Positions 1 through 6,155 of a DNA stretch of 8,044 bases are shown one piece after another. The first letter of the stretch is position 1. Each line of letters starts with the position of its first letter. Origin of the DNA: Brevundimonas sp. (GTDB taxonomy: Bacteria > Pseudomonadota > Alphaproteobacteria > Caulobacterales > Caulobacteraceae); the NCBI RefSeq assembly GCF_003248455.1, contig NZ_QFNM01000056.1, positions 1 to 8,044 on the forward strand, given 5' to 3'. Position numbers and translations under genes: made by a program. The notes beneath the pieces were generated by a model, which was given only the letters and a program-made list of their open reading frames with translations, was not told where the DNA came from and did not search any database.

Positions 1-282
1 GCCGGCGGACAGGTCGAGCTTCATGAGCGCGTCCACGGTCTGCGGGGTGGGGTCGACGATGTCGAGCACGCGCTTGTGCGTGCGGATTTCAAACTGCTCA
101 CGCGACTTCTTATCGACGTGCGGCGAGCGGTTCACGGTGAACTTCTCGATCAGGGTCGGCAGCGGGATCGGACCGCGAACGGTCGCGCCGGTGCGCTTGG
201 CGGTGTTGACGATCTCGCGCGTCGAGAAATCGAGGACGCGATGATCAAAGGCCTTGAGCCTGATGCGGATGCTTTGATCCAT
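1..282 (-). CDS. rpsJ: 30S ribosomal protein S10, 3' end cut off by window edge
   Basis: S10 is a protein of the small ribosomal subunit head and, in bacteria, also serves as NusE in transcription antitermination. The reverse strand reads in frame for 94 codons from ATG at 282 to the window edge, starting MDQSIRIRLKAFDHRVLD and containing the highly conserved segments RGPIPLPT and RTHKRVLDI, which identify S10 without doubt. The usual length is about 102 residues, so only a few C-terminal codons are missing. A modest ribosome-binding site GGAAG (minus strand, 298 to 294) lies 11 nt before the start, a rather long spacing. In most bacteria rpsJ opens the S10 operon (rplC, rplD and others follow, here beyond position 1). 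The upstream neighbour is not tuf but a 512-bp non-coding region, so the operon promoter should lie there. Confidence 0.99.
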   Translation of the reverse strand, partial: MDQSIRIRLKAFDHRVLDFSTREIVNTAKRTGATVRGPIPLPTLIEKFTVNRSPHVDKKSREQFEIRTHKRVLDIVDPTPQTVDALMKLDLSAG

Positions 283-301
283 ATCGGTGCTTACTTCCAA
301 T

Positions 302-317
302 GCGGTCGGAGGACCGC
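302..317 (-). promoter_or_regulatory. Hairpin just upstream of the rpsJ ribosome-binding site
   Basis: In the leftward RNA a perfect 6-bp stem, GCGGTC paired with GACCGC, encloses the loop CUCC. It ends four bases before the GGAAG ribosome-binding site. The loop is pyrimidine-rich and resembles an anti-Shine-Dalgarno sequence, so a role in tuning S10 translation is possible. That role is inference; the stem itself is visible. Confidence 0.4.
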
Positions 318-340
318 GTCCCTGTGAACCATTTCAAAGA

Positions 341-354
341 CCGAAGGCCTTCGG
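341..354 (-). promoter_or_regulatory. Palindromic hairpin in the rpsJ leader
   Basis: CCGAAGGCCTTCGG is a perfect 14-bp palindrome that can fold as a 5-bp stem with a GGCC loop or act as a protein-binding site. In the leftward direction it is followed by TCTTTG, too weak a U-tract for a convincing terminator, so I regard it as leader structure. Confidence 0.3.
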
Positions 355-479
355 GCGCTAGGCCCTCAGGATACGCAAATCCGCAAAAACGATCGGCCCA
401 CGCAGTCGCCCGCGAAGGCCGTTGAAGTCCCAAGAAGCTGCAAAGAACAGTGACTTAGGTCGTTCTTGCGAACCGCGTC

Positions 480-493
480 TGCACCGAAGTGCA
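480..493 (-). promoter_or_regulatory. UUCG-capped hairpin in the rpsJ leader
   Basis: On the leftward RNA the sequence reads UGCAC-UUCG-GUGCA, a perfect 5-bp stem closed by a C(UUCG)G tetraloop, a combination known to be exceptionally stable. The opposite strand would carry a CGAA loop with no such stability. The stem therefore favours a structured RNA on the rpsJ side, if transcription starts upstream of it. Confidence 0.4.
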
Positions 494-681
494 CAGCCGG
501 TCCAACAAGAGTGGGGTTTCCCTCATGCCCCCTCAGCCGTCCGATCCGGCGCGGAAATCGACGGTGCTCGGCCCCGCTTCGGGCTAAGTCCCTCTATCGT
601 GGACGGACACGAAGGCCTTGCCTCACCTGCTCCGCTATGACGACACATTCTTGCCGTAGTGCGTGACAGACGCGCAACAAC

Positions 682-706
682 TTGACGACAGCGGCTTGGC
701 GAACGG
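682..706 (+). promoter_or_regulatory. Possible promoter of the beta-barrel gene
   Basis: TTGACGA (682-688) matches six of seven positions of the Caulobacter housekeeping -35 consensus TTGACGS. The -10 region at the expected distance (about 699-706) is poor and G+C-rich. An alternative -10 is TATGCT (731-736), without a good -35. Only the -35 match is seen; the assignment is tentative. Confidence 0.25.
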
Positions 707-794
707 CGGTTTGATGCTGCGCTTAGTCCGTATGCTGATAGCAGGCGCCCCTCCCGGACCCCCATCCGGGCATGACTGCTAAGGACAAAACAAA

Positions 795-1538
795 ATGAAG
801 ACGATCCTCCTCGCCTCGGCCGCCGCCGCCCTGTTCACCGCCCCGGCCTTTGCTCAAGAGTCCGTTGGCTCGGTCGGCCTGGGCTACGCCCACACCGACA
901 CCGAAGGCCTGAAGACCGACGGCGCGACCCTGGACGGCGTCGCCGCCGTGAAGGTCGCCCCGGAATGGACCGTGACCGTCAACGGTTCGGTCGCCTACGC
1001 CGACAGCGATTTCGGCGACGACACCGTCGGCGCGGCCGCCGCTCACCTGACCAAGACCTTCGGCTCGGACCTGCGCGCCGGCGCCTTCGCGGGCGTGTCG
1101 GACATCGGCGGCGAGAACTATTTCTCGGTCGGCGGCGAAGTGCAGAAGTATCTGCTGTCCGCCACCCTGACCGGCGTGGTCGCCTACACCGATCTGGACG
1201 GCGCTGACGCCTGGACGTTCGGCGGCGACGCCGCCTATTACGTCAACCCGTCGCTGCGCCTGAACGCCGGCGTATCCTACAACAACGTCGACGTGGACTC
1301 GGTCGGCGAAATCGACGCCTGGGCCTATGGCGTCGGCGCCGAGTACCAGCTGGACAACAGCCCGTTCAGCCTGTTCGGCTCGTGGCAGCGCGTTTCGCTG
1401 AACGACGTGGACGTCGATTCCGACAACTTCGTCGTGGGCGCCCGCTACAACTTCGGCGGCACGCTGCAATCGCTGGATCGCGCCGGCGCCAACCTGGGCC
1501 GCACCCTGGCCGGTCTGCCGGGCCTGCGCGGCTTCTGA
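795..1538 (+). CDS. Secreted outer-membrane beta-barrel (porin-like) protein
   Basis: This 247-residue protein begins with a clear Sec signal peptide (K2, hydrophobic Ala/Leu core, AFA before Q21). The rest shows alternating hydrophobic/polar strands rich in Gly, Tyr, Asp and Asn, with about ten to twelve candidate strands, for example 58-71, 108-121, 139-150, 173-186 and 211-220. This is typical of small outer-membrane beta-barrels of the OMP_b-brl/OmpA-barrel type. The strand 211-220 (NFVVGARYNF) looks like the closing strand with a terminal aromatic residue, yet a 27-residue tail follows and also ends in Phe. The ATG is preceded by TAAGGA (780-785) at good spacing. The gene stands alone, with a strong terminator 34 bp after the stop. 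Substrate and exact family are unknown; a pore or adhesin role cannot be decided from sequence alone. Confidence 0.85.
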   Translation: MKTILLASAAAALFTAPAFAQESVGSVGLGYAHTDTEGLKTDGATLDGVAAVKVAPEWTVTVNGSVAYADSDFGDDTVGAAAAHLTKTFGSDLRAGAFAGVSDIGGENYFSVGGEVQKYLLSATLTGVVAYTDLDGADAWTFGGDAAYYVNPSLRLNAGVSYNNVDVDSVGEIDAWAYGVGAEYQLDNSPFSLFGSWQRVSLNDVDVDSDNFVVGARYNFGGTLQSLDRAGANLGRTLAGLPGLRGF

Positions 1539-1571
1539 TCCAGCCGCCGGTCCCCATCGGAAGGCAAAGAG

Positions 1572-1602
1572 GCCCCGGCGGAGCGATCCGCCGGGGCTTT
1601 TT
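1572..1602 (+). terminator. Rho-independent terminator of the beta-barrel gene
   Basis: A perfect 11-bp G+C-rich stem (GCCCCGGCGGA / TCCGCCGGGGC) with a GCGA tetraloop is followed directly by five T. It lies 34 bp after the beta-barrel stop codon and is a textbook intrinsic terminator for rightward transcription. Confidence 0.93.
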
Positions 1603-1617
1603 CCATCGCGCATACGA

Positions 1618-1651
1618 GAAGGCCCCCGGGGTTCCACGACCGAGGGCCTTC
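1618..1651 (-). terminator. Hairpin between convergent genes, possible terminator of the DUF2807 gene
   Basis: GAAGGCCCTC pairs with GGGGGCCTTC over 10 bp (one G-U pair) around a 14-base loop. It lies 24 bp beyond the stop codon of the minus-strand DUF2807 gene. No clear U-tract follows on the minus strand (TCGTATG), so it may be a weak or Rho-assisted terminator or a 3'-end stabilising hairpin. Confidence 0.45.
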
Positions 1652-1674
1652 CGTTTCAAGCGAAGAGGCGGACC

Positions 1675-2565
1675 TCAGCGCCCGATCTGCAGCGAGCCCG
1701 ATCCGACCACGGTGCGCGACACCGCCCCGGTGGCGGAAGCGACGCGGACATTGCCCGAGCCGGCGATGGCCACGCTCAGATCGCGGGTCGCCCCGCCGTA
1801 GCGCACGTCGCCCGATCCGCCGATGGCGACCGACAGCTTGTCCATCCGCCCCTGGCGCACATTGATTCCGCCCGAGCCGCCGATGGACAGATCGCCCTGG
1901 CCGCCGGCGCTGGCCACATCGACATTGCCCGAGCCGCCGACCGCCGCCCTCAGGTCGCCCGTCGCGCCGGAATAGATGCTGCCCGACCCGCCCACGTTGG
2001 CGTGCAGGGCGCGCGACGTTCCCGCGCGGATGGAGCCGGAGCCGCCCACGCCCAGCGACAGACGGCCGTCGACATTGGCGACGTTCCAGGCGCCGCATCC
2101 GCCGCTGTCCAGATCGACCGAGCGCGCGCCGCGTCCGATCGAACCGAACACGGCCCCGCCGGCGCTGACGTCCACGTCGCGCGGCGTGCGAATCACGATC
2201 ATCGGCGCATCCTCCAGGCGCAAACGGCCCAGGTCGCGCACCTCGACCGTCGCGCCACGTCCCGGATCGGCGGCGTCGGCCCGGCCGGTGTTGCAGCTGC
2301 GGATGCGATTGCCGCCATTGGCCCAGAAAGCCCCGTTGCGGCCCAGTCCGCCGTCGATGCGGACGTCGCGGCCGTCGCGGCGCACCTGTATGGCCGGCAG
2401 TCGCGATCCGCCCTGCGTCACCTCGACCCCGATGTCCTGGCGGTCCTCCACGATCACCACGACCCGCGCCACGGCGTTGCGGATCTGAACCTCGGCGGCC
2501 GAGGCGGGGGCGGCGGCCAAGCTCGTCAGAGCGGCGGCGGCGGCGGCGATCAGTGCGGTCTTCAT
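1675..2565 (-). CDS. Secreted DUF2807-type (GIN-domain) beta-helix protein
   Basis: This 296-residue protein has a Sec signal peptide (K3, Ala/Leu-rich core, likely cleavage near residue 23-24). The C-terminal half carries a regular ladder of seven G/A/V-GSG motifs at about residues 174, 192, 210, 229, 249, 268 and 287, spaced 18 to 20 residues apart. Such repeats fit a right-handed beta-helix and the DUF2807 'putative auto-transporter adhesin, head GIN domain' family. The mature protein has just two Cys (91 and 157), a possible disulfide in the periplasm. There is no C-terminal barrel, so despite the family name it is not an autotransporter. The start at 2565 follows GAAGGGA on the minus strand. 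It lies 97 bp downstream of the oxygenase gene on the same strand with its own possible promoter. The molecular role of the family is unknown. Confidence 0.9.
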   Translation of the reverse strand: MKTALIAAAAAALTSLAAAPASAAEVQIRNAVARVVVIVEDRQDIGVEVTQGGSRLPAIQVRRDGRDVRIDGGLGRNGAFWANGGNRIRSCNTGRADAADPGRGATVEVRDLGRLRLEDAPMIVIRTPRDVDVSAGGAVFGSIGRGARSVDLDSGGCGAWNVANVDGRLSLGVGGSGSIRAGTSRALHANVGGSGSIYSGATGDLRAAVGGSGNVDVASAGGQGDLSIGGSGGINVRQGRMDKLSVAIGGSGDVRYGGATRDLSVAIAGSGNVRVASATGAVSRTVVGSGSLQIGR

Positions 2566-2645
2566 GTCGGCTTTCCCTTCCCGTCTGTGCGAGGAAGGTG
2601 CGCGACGCCCGCTGCAAAGTCATTTTAACTTCAGGTCATGAACTC

Positions 2646-2653
2646 GATTTAAC
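2646..2653 (-). promoter_or_regulatory. Possible -10 element of the DUF2807 gene
   Basis: On the minus strand GTTAAATC matches seven of eight positions of the Caulobacter -10 consensus GCTANAWC. It sits in the only A+T-rich patch between the oxygenase and DUF2807 genes, about 80 bp before the DUF2807 start. No convincing -35 is seen at the right distance, so the call is tentative. Confidence 0.3.
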
Positions 2654-2662
2654 GCGAAGGTC

Positions 2663-3574
2663 TCAGGACGCCTTCAGCAATCCCGCTCCGTCCGCCGCCC
2701 CGACTTCCGGTTCGAAGTCGCGCTCGAAATGGGCGATCCGGCTCTTCATCGCCCCCGCCCGCTTCAGCGCCAGGGACGCGGCCCAGCGCGCCGCCAGTTC
2801 GGGCGTGCTCATGCCGTCGGTCTGGCGCGGCCGCCCGCCTCGGCCGCGGATCACCGCATTGGTGAACAGCGCCCCGTTCCTGAACCGCGACGGCCAGGTC
2901 TGGAAATCCATCGACAGGCTGACGCAGAACCGATCCAGATTCTCCACCCGGTGCGGCGCATACAGCGGCCAGGTCAGCGCCCGGCCCGGCTCCAGGTCCA
3001 TCACCTGGGCGTCGTCCTCGAACGCCAGGGCATAGGGCAGTTCCTCGGTCGTCTGACGCGCCACCACCTGTTCCATGTTGCGCTCGGGCAGATGCCCTTC
3101 GTCGCCCGGATAGACGAAGATCCGCTTGCGACCGCGCAGGTGGAACAGCACAACCCCCGCCGCATCGAAGTGATAGGGCACCCGCGCCTTGGGCGAGGAC
3201 AGGATCAACTGCCCCGCGTTCCGAACCGCCCGCATCCCCGGATAGGTCGCCTGGATGGCCGCGAAATCCTTCATGGCGGCGGCCCACAACTCGGGCCACC
3301 CCGTCTCGACCTCGCGCAGATTGACCCACAGACGACCCTGTTTGATCGCCTCCAGCAGGTCCGCGCCCGACAGGCGCCCGCGCGCGCCCGTACGCAGGCT
3401 GACCTGACCCTCGTCGTCGAAGTCGTAAAGGTTGATGTCGAACAGTTCGGCCGGATACCGATCCAGCACGGCCGCCAGGGCCGCATCCTCGGCGAATCCC
3501 TGCGCGACCAGCGTATGGGGATGGTCCCTGGCCTCGGCGATCGGGCCGGGATAACGGGTGCGGCGTTCGGTCAT
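2663..3574 (-). CDS. JmjC/Cupin_8-like Fe(II)/2-oxoglutarate oxygenase
   Basis: From the chosen ATG at 3574 the protein has 303 residues. It carries the iron-binding facial triad of JmjC/Cupin_8 oxygenases: H135-F-D137 (YHFDAAG) at the start of the double-stranded beta-helix and H208 (YAPHRVEN) on the late strand. K150 in RGRKRIFVYP is a candidate 2-oxoglutarate-binding lysine. Known members hydroxylate proteins or small molecules; the E. coli relative YcfD/RoxA hydroxylates ribosomal protein L16. The substrate here is unknown. The start at 3574 was preferred over ATG at 3595 because AAGAGG lies five bases before it while the upstream ATG has no ribosome-binding site; the longer form would add seven residues. 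It follows the acyltransferase gene after 13 nt, so the two are almost certainly co-transcribed. No signal peptide, so cytoplasmic. It could also be a cupin without oxygenase activity, but the intact triad argues against that. Confidence 0.85.
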   Translation of the reverse strand: MTERRTRYPGPIAEARDHPHTLVAQGFAEDAALAAVLDRYPAELFDINLYDFDDEGQVSLRTGARGRLSGADLLEAIKQGRLWVNLREVETGWPELWAAAMKDFAAIQATYPGMRAVRNAGQLILSSPKARVPYHFDAAGVVLFHLRGRKRIFVYPGDEGHLPERNMEQVVARQTTEELPYALAFEDDAQVMDLEPGRALTWPLYAPHRVENLDRFCVSLSMDFQTWPSRFRNGALFTNAVIRGRGGRPRQTDGMSTPELAARWAASLALKRAGAMKSRIAHFERDFEPEVGAADGAGLLKAS

Positions 3575-3587
3575 CGCAGCCTCTTCT

Positions 3588-4748
3588 TCAAGCATGGGCG
3601 ACGCGCGCGGACGTCTTCTTCCTGGCGGCCAGCTTGCGCGCGGCGGCGCGGGCCGCGGCGGCGGCGCCCCTCAGCCGTCCGGCCGACGTCGGTTCGCACG
3701 CCTCTATGGTGGTCCAGCGTCGGCGCAGGGAGGTTCGGACCCTCTCGCCCCTGTCGCCCGCCTGCGCCAGCGCGCCCGCCGCCATGTCGGCCAGCGCCTG
3801 TCCCAAACCGGGCCGCAAGACCACGGCCTCGCGCACCGTCTGGCGGGCGTTGACGAAATACTTCTTGTAGGGCTCGCCTTCGAAGCCGAAGTCGAACACC
3901 CGGAACCCCTCGGCCGAGGCCAGCCGCATCGTGTCCATGCTCAACAGGATTCCCGGCGAACACCGCGCCAGGGCGGGCTCATAGACCGGGAACCAGAAAT
4001 GGTACTGCCGCCCGGCGTGCAGCGAGAATTCCACCGCCACCAGCTTTTCCCCCGCGTGCATCGCCGCCATCGAGGCGCCGAAATCCGCGCGCGGCTCGGC
4101 CATCAGGGCGTGCAGCAGGTCCCGCGTCCAGCCGCAGGCGAAGATGTCGTGCAGGCCCGAGCGCCGATACTGCGCCGCCTTCAGGTCGATCAGCTGGTCC
4201 AGCAGGGCCGGGTCTCGCAGGCCGCGCTCCACCCGGATCGGCCCCAGCTCGGCCTCCAGGCTGCGACGCGCCCGCTCCTTGTCCTTGAAATATTTGCCGA
4301 AGGTGCGGCGGCGTTCGGCGTACCAGGCGTCATAGCCCTCCTCGGGCATGGCCGCCTGGACGGTCTGGCGCGCCTGGCCCGCCTCGCCCGCCCCGATCCA
4401 GCCCGGCACGGCCAGCCGCCGCGCCTTCAGCAGCCGCGCGGTGTCCTCCAGGGTGATCGTCTCCCCCACCGGCGCGATCACGCCGTGATAGTCGTTCATC
4501 GGCGCGCCCAGAGGCTGCACGGCTCCGCCGCGCCTCTGATGCGGGAAGAAGCCGACGATGCGCCCCTCGCGCCGGAACACCGCGATGGCGGCCCCGGGGC
4601 AGACGCGACTGGCGATCTCGGCGTAGTCCCAGCGAAAATAGGGGCTGGCCAAATCGGGGCTCTCGGCCGTCCAGGCGCGCCACAGGGCCACGGCCTCGCC
4701 ATTCAGCGCGCCGGCCTCCGCGATCTCGACCTGCAGTTTTCCGCTCAT
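3588..4748 (-). CDS. GNAT-fold acyltransferase, BioF2-like/CelD-like (FemAB-related)
   Basis: From ATG at 4748 the protein has 386 residues. The region from about 150 to 300 fits the Acetyltransf_6 (BioF2-like) domain, a GNAT fold related to FemAB transferases. The diagnostic stretch is FDFGFEGEPYKKYF at 285-298, where family members have FDFG...YK. Homologues labelled CelD or, in Caulobacter, HfsK (holdfast cohesion) act in polysaccharide or envelope modification; this one cannot be assigned to a pathway. The last 27 residues are an Ala/Arg/Lys-rich basic tail. The start at 4748 is supported by GAGGA four bases before ATG; an in-frame ATG at 4832 lacks any ribosome-binding site and would add an unlike 28-residue extension. 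There is no signal peptide. It is the first gene of a two-gene operon with the oxygenase. Confidence 0.85.
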   Translation of the reverse strand: MSGKLQVEIAEAGALNGEAVALWRAWTAESPDLASPYFRWDYAEIASRVCPGAAIAVFRREGRIVGFFPHQRRGGAVQPLGAPMNDYHGVIAPVGETITLEDTARLLKARRLAVPGWIGAGEAGQARQTVQAAMPEEGYDAWYAERRRTFGKYFKDKERARRSLEAELGPIRVERGLRDPALLDQLIDLKAAQYRRSGLHDIFACGWTRDLLHALMAEPRADFGASMAAMHAGEKLVAVEFSLHAGRQYHFWFPVYEPALARCSPGILLSMDTMRLASAEGFRVFDFGFEGEPYKKYFVNARQTVREAVVLRPGLGQALADMAAGALAQAGDRGERVRTSLRRRWTTIEACEPTSAGRLRGAAAAARAAARKLAARKKTSARVAHA

Positions 4749-4762
4749 GCCGTCCTCGTCGA

Positions 4763-4779
4763 ACCTTGTGCAGCAAGGT
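4763..4779. repeat. Inverted repeat ACCTTG-N5-CAAGGT before the acyltransferase gene
   Basis: A perfect 6-bp inverted repeat with a 5-bp spacer lies 14 bp before the acyltransferase start, in the divergent promoter region. It could be an operator for a dimeric regulator or a small hairpin in the 5' leader. No regulator gene is in the window, and the short arms allow a chance origin. Confidence 0.35.
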
Positions 4780-4844
4780 CCGTTCCAGCCGAACACATAC
4801 GCCCCCCGCGTTTCGGCACGGTTGATGGGCATGGTGAACGGGTG

Positions 4845-4870
4845 TTGACGGAGCCGTCGCCCGCTCCGCG
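4845..4870 (+). promoter_or_regulatory. Probable promoter of the 53-residue protein gene
   Basis: TTGACGG (4845-4851) matches the Caulobacter -35 consensus TTGACGS in all seven positions. Eleven bases on, GCTCCGCG (4863-4870) starts like the -10 consensus GCTANAWC but loses the rest. The position would give a leader of roughly 20-25 nt that carries the ribosome-binding site, which fits well. The weak -10 keeps confidence low. Confidence 0.4.
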
Positions 4871-4898
4871 CGTTGCCTCCCCTCCAAGGGAGACGAAA

Positions 4899-5060
4899 AT
4901 GACCGACAGCCGCCCCGACGACCGTAAAGTCGAGAACGAAAACCTACGCCCGGACAAGCCCGGCCAGCCGCCCCGCCCGGCGACCGAGCCAGAGGGCGCG
5001 GAAGGCTCATCCAACTCAGGCGAGACCGAGACCGATCCTGCGACCGGCGAACAGAATTGA
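4899..5060 (+). CDS. Small acidic disordered protein of unknown function (53 aa)
   Basis: The ATG at 4899 follows a strong ribosome-binding site, AAGGGAGA at 4886-4893, with five bases between, and a promoter-like TTGACGG lies further upstream. The 53-residue product has 13 acidic and 6 basic residues, many Pro, Gly, Ser, Thr and Asn, no aromatic residue, no Cys and very few aliphatic ones, so it should be intrinsically disordered. No family is recognised. The frame stays open far upstream, but that part is antisense to the acyltransferase gene and I judge it non-coding. The L,D-transpeptidase gene begins 42 bp downstream on the same strand, so the two may share a transcript. The start context makes it likely real, but expression is not proven. 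Confidence 0.72.
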   Translation: MTDSRPDDRKVENENLRPDKPGQPPRPATEPEGAEGSSNSGETETDPATGEQN

Positions 5061-5102
5061 TCCCGCGCGCCGCCCCTGCGACCGACTGCTGAAAGCTTCT
5101 TG

Positions 5103-6152
5103 ATGAACCATCCCGCCTATCTCGCCGCCTTCGCCATCCTGTCCCTGAGCGCCTGTTCGCCCCGGAACGAGCCCGACGCCCCCGCCGCCCAGGTCGGCCA
5201 GACCGGCCCCCTGTCTCGCGACGCCATCGAGAACGCCGCCTATGCGCCCCCCGCCCAGCCGACGCCGCCAGGCCAGGACCCGGCAGGCGCGACTCAGCCT
5301 CAGGCCCAGCCCGACCCCGCCCTGATCCACGCCCAGGTGCTGCTCGAGCGCGCGCGTTTTTCGCCTGGCGCCATCGACGGCCTGGCCGGCTCCAACATGC
5401 GCCAGGCCATATCCGCCTTCCAGAAGGCGCAGGGGTTGCCGGTGAACGGCCAGTTGGACGCCGAGGTCATGGGGCGGCTGCGGGCGGGGGGCGCCGGCCC
5501 CGTAACGACCACCTATCGGATCACGCAACAGGACGTCGCCGGCCCCTATATCGGCGTGGTCCCGACCGATCTGGCGGCCCAGGGCCAGGCGCCGCACATG
5601 GGCTACGCCAATATCGTGGAGGCCCTGGCCGAACGTTTTCATGTCACCGAGGCCCTGCTGCGCGCCATGAACCCCGGCGCCGACTTCGACAAGGTCGGCC
5701 AAGCCCTGCTGGTCCCCGCCGTCGACCATGCTCCCCTGCCGGGCGATGTCGATCACATCGACGTGGACAAGAAGGAGGGGTCGGTGCGCGCCTATGACGC
5801 CCAAGGCAGGCTGTTGGCCTATTTTCCCGCCACCATCGGCAGCGGCGACAATCCGACCCCGACCGGCACGGTCAAGGTCAACGGCGTGGCCCGCAATCCC
5901 GACTACACCTACGACCCGTCCAAGCTCAGCTATGGCGACGGCAAGGAGAAGGTGGTGGTCAAGCCCGGTCCCAACAATCCGGTCGGCGTCGTCTGGATCG
6001 ACCTGAACAAGCCGAGTTACGGCATCCATGGCGCGCCCGACCCGGAACTGGTCGGCAAGACGGCGTCGCACGGGTGCGTCCGCCTGACCAACTGGGACGC
6101 CTGGACCTTGGCCGACAAGGTCAAGCCCGGTGTGACCGTCCGCTTCCTTTAA
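5103..6152 (+). CDS. L,D-transpeptidase lipoprotein with peptidoglycan-binding domain
   Basis: L,D-transpeptidases form 3-3 crosslinks in peptidoglycan or attach proteins to it, working in the periplasm. The 349-residue protein starts with a lipoprotein signal whose lipobox LSAC puts the lipid-bearing Cys at 18; a Pro/Ala/Gln-rich linker follows to about 70. Residues about 72-128 look like a PG_binding_1 domain (IDGLAG...AISAFQKAQGLPVNGQLD). A LysM-like or YkuD-associated segment at about 168-206 comes next, then the YkuD catalytic domain from about 215. The catalytic motif is intact: H309 in GIHG and S322-H323-G324-C325 with R327, Cys325 being the nucleophile. ATG at 5103 is preferred; a TTG directly before it is also in frame. 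The ribosome-binding site is weak (GAAAG). The n-region of the signal has no Lys or Arg, which is unusual. It converges on the esterase gene. Confidence 0.95.
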   Translation: MNHPAYLAAFAILSLSACSPRNEPDAPAAQVGQTGPLSRDAIENAAYAPPAQPTPPGQDPAGATQPQAQPDPALIHAQVLLERARFSPGAIDGLAGSNMRQAISAFQKAQGLPVNGQLDAEVMGRLRAGGAGPVTTTYRITQQDVAGPYIGVVPTDLAAQGQAPHMGYANIVEALAERFHVTEALLRAMNPGADFDKVGQALLVPAVDHAPLPGDVDHIDVDKKEGSVRAYDAQGRLLAYFPATIGSGDNPTPTGTVKVNGVARNPDYTYDPSKLSYGDGKEKVVVKPGPNNPVGVVWIDLNKPSYGIHGAPDPELVGKTASHGCVRLTNWDAWTLADKVKPGVTVRFL

Positions 6153-6155
6153 GCG

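Larger units (their letters stand above)
283..794. other. Divergent intergenic region and rpsJ leader
   Basis: This 512-bp stretch separates the start of rpsJ (leftward) from the start of the beta-barrel gene (rightward). It is less G+C-rich than the flanking genes and its short open frames have no recognisable product, start context or coding look. It must hold the promoter of the S10 operon and that of the beta-barrel gene. I could not place the rpsJ promoter convincingly: no good TTGAC / GCTANAWC pair is seen on the minus strand. Several short perfect hairpins (listed separately) would be present in a leftward transcript. No tRNA or known RNA gene was recognised. Confidence 0.7.

Noticed and set aside
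342..617. CGAAGGCC occurring three times in the rpsJ leader (342, 413, 610)
   Set aside because: The same 8-mer also occurs inside the beta-barrel gene (902) and near 7789, so it seems to be a frequent word of this genome.
618..641. TTGCCTC ... GCTATGAC as a plus-strand promoter
   Set aside because: The -10 part is a fair match, but the -35 is poor and the spacer is only about 12 bp, too short for a housekeeping promoter.
723..1637. A 304-codon minus-strand open frame over the beta-barrel gene
   Set aside because: It is antisense to a gene with a clear signal peptide and terminator, and it runs through that terminator. Its Val/Gly/Gln-rich product resembles no family.
1445..2623. A 392-codon minus-strand frame over the DUF2807 gene
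   Set aside because: It is a frame-shifted shadow of the DUF2807 gene, with an Arg-rich composition typical of wrong frames in G+C-rich DNA.
2600..2645. ACCTGAAGTT-like sequence resembling a MerR/SoxR operator (minus strand)
   Set aside because: Only one half-site matches; the other arm is not symmetric and no MerR-type regulator is in the window.
2729..3853. A 374-codon plus-strand frame opposite the oxygenase gene
   Set aside because: It is antisense to a well-supported gene; the product is Arg/Pro/Gln-rich without domains.
3558..5060. A 500-codon open frame on the plus strand
   Set aside because: Most of it is antisense to the acyltransferase gene, its product is rich in Arg/Gln/His/Pro with no recognisable domain, and long antisense frames are common at high G+C. 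Only its last 53 codons have a good start site and are kept.
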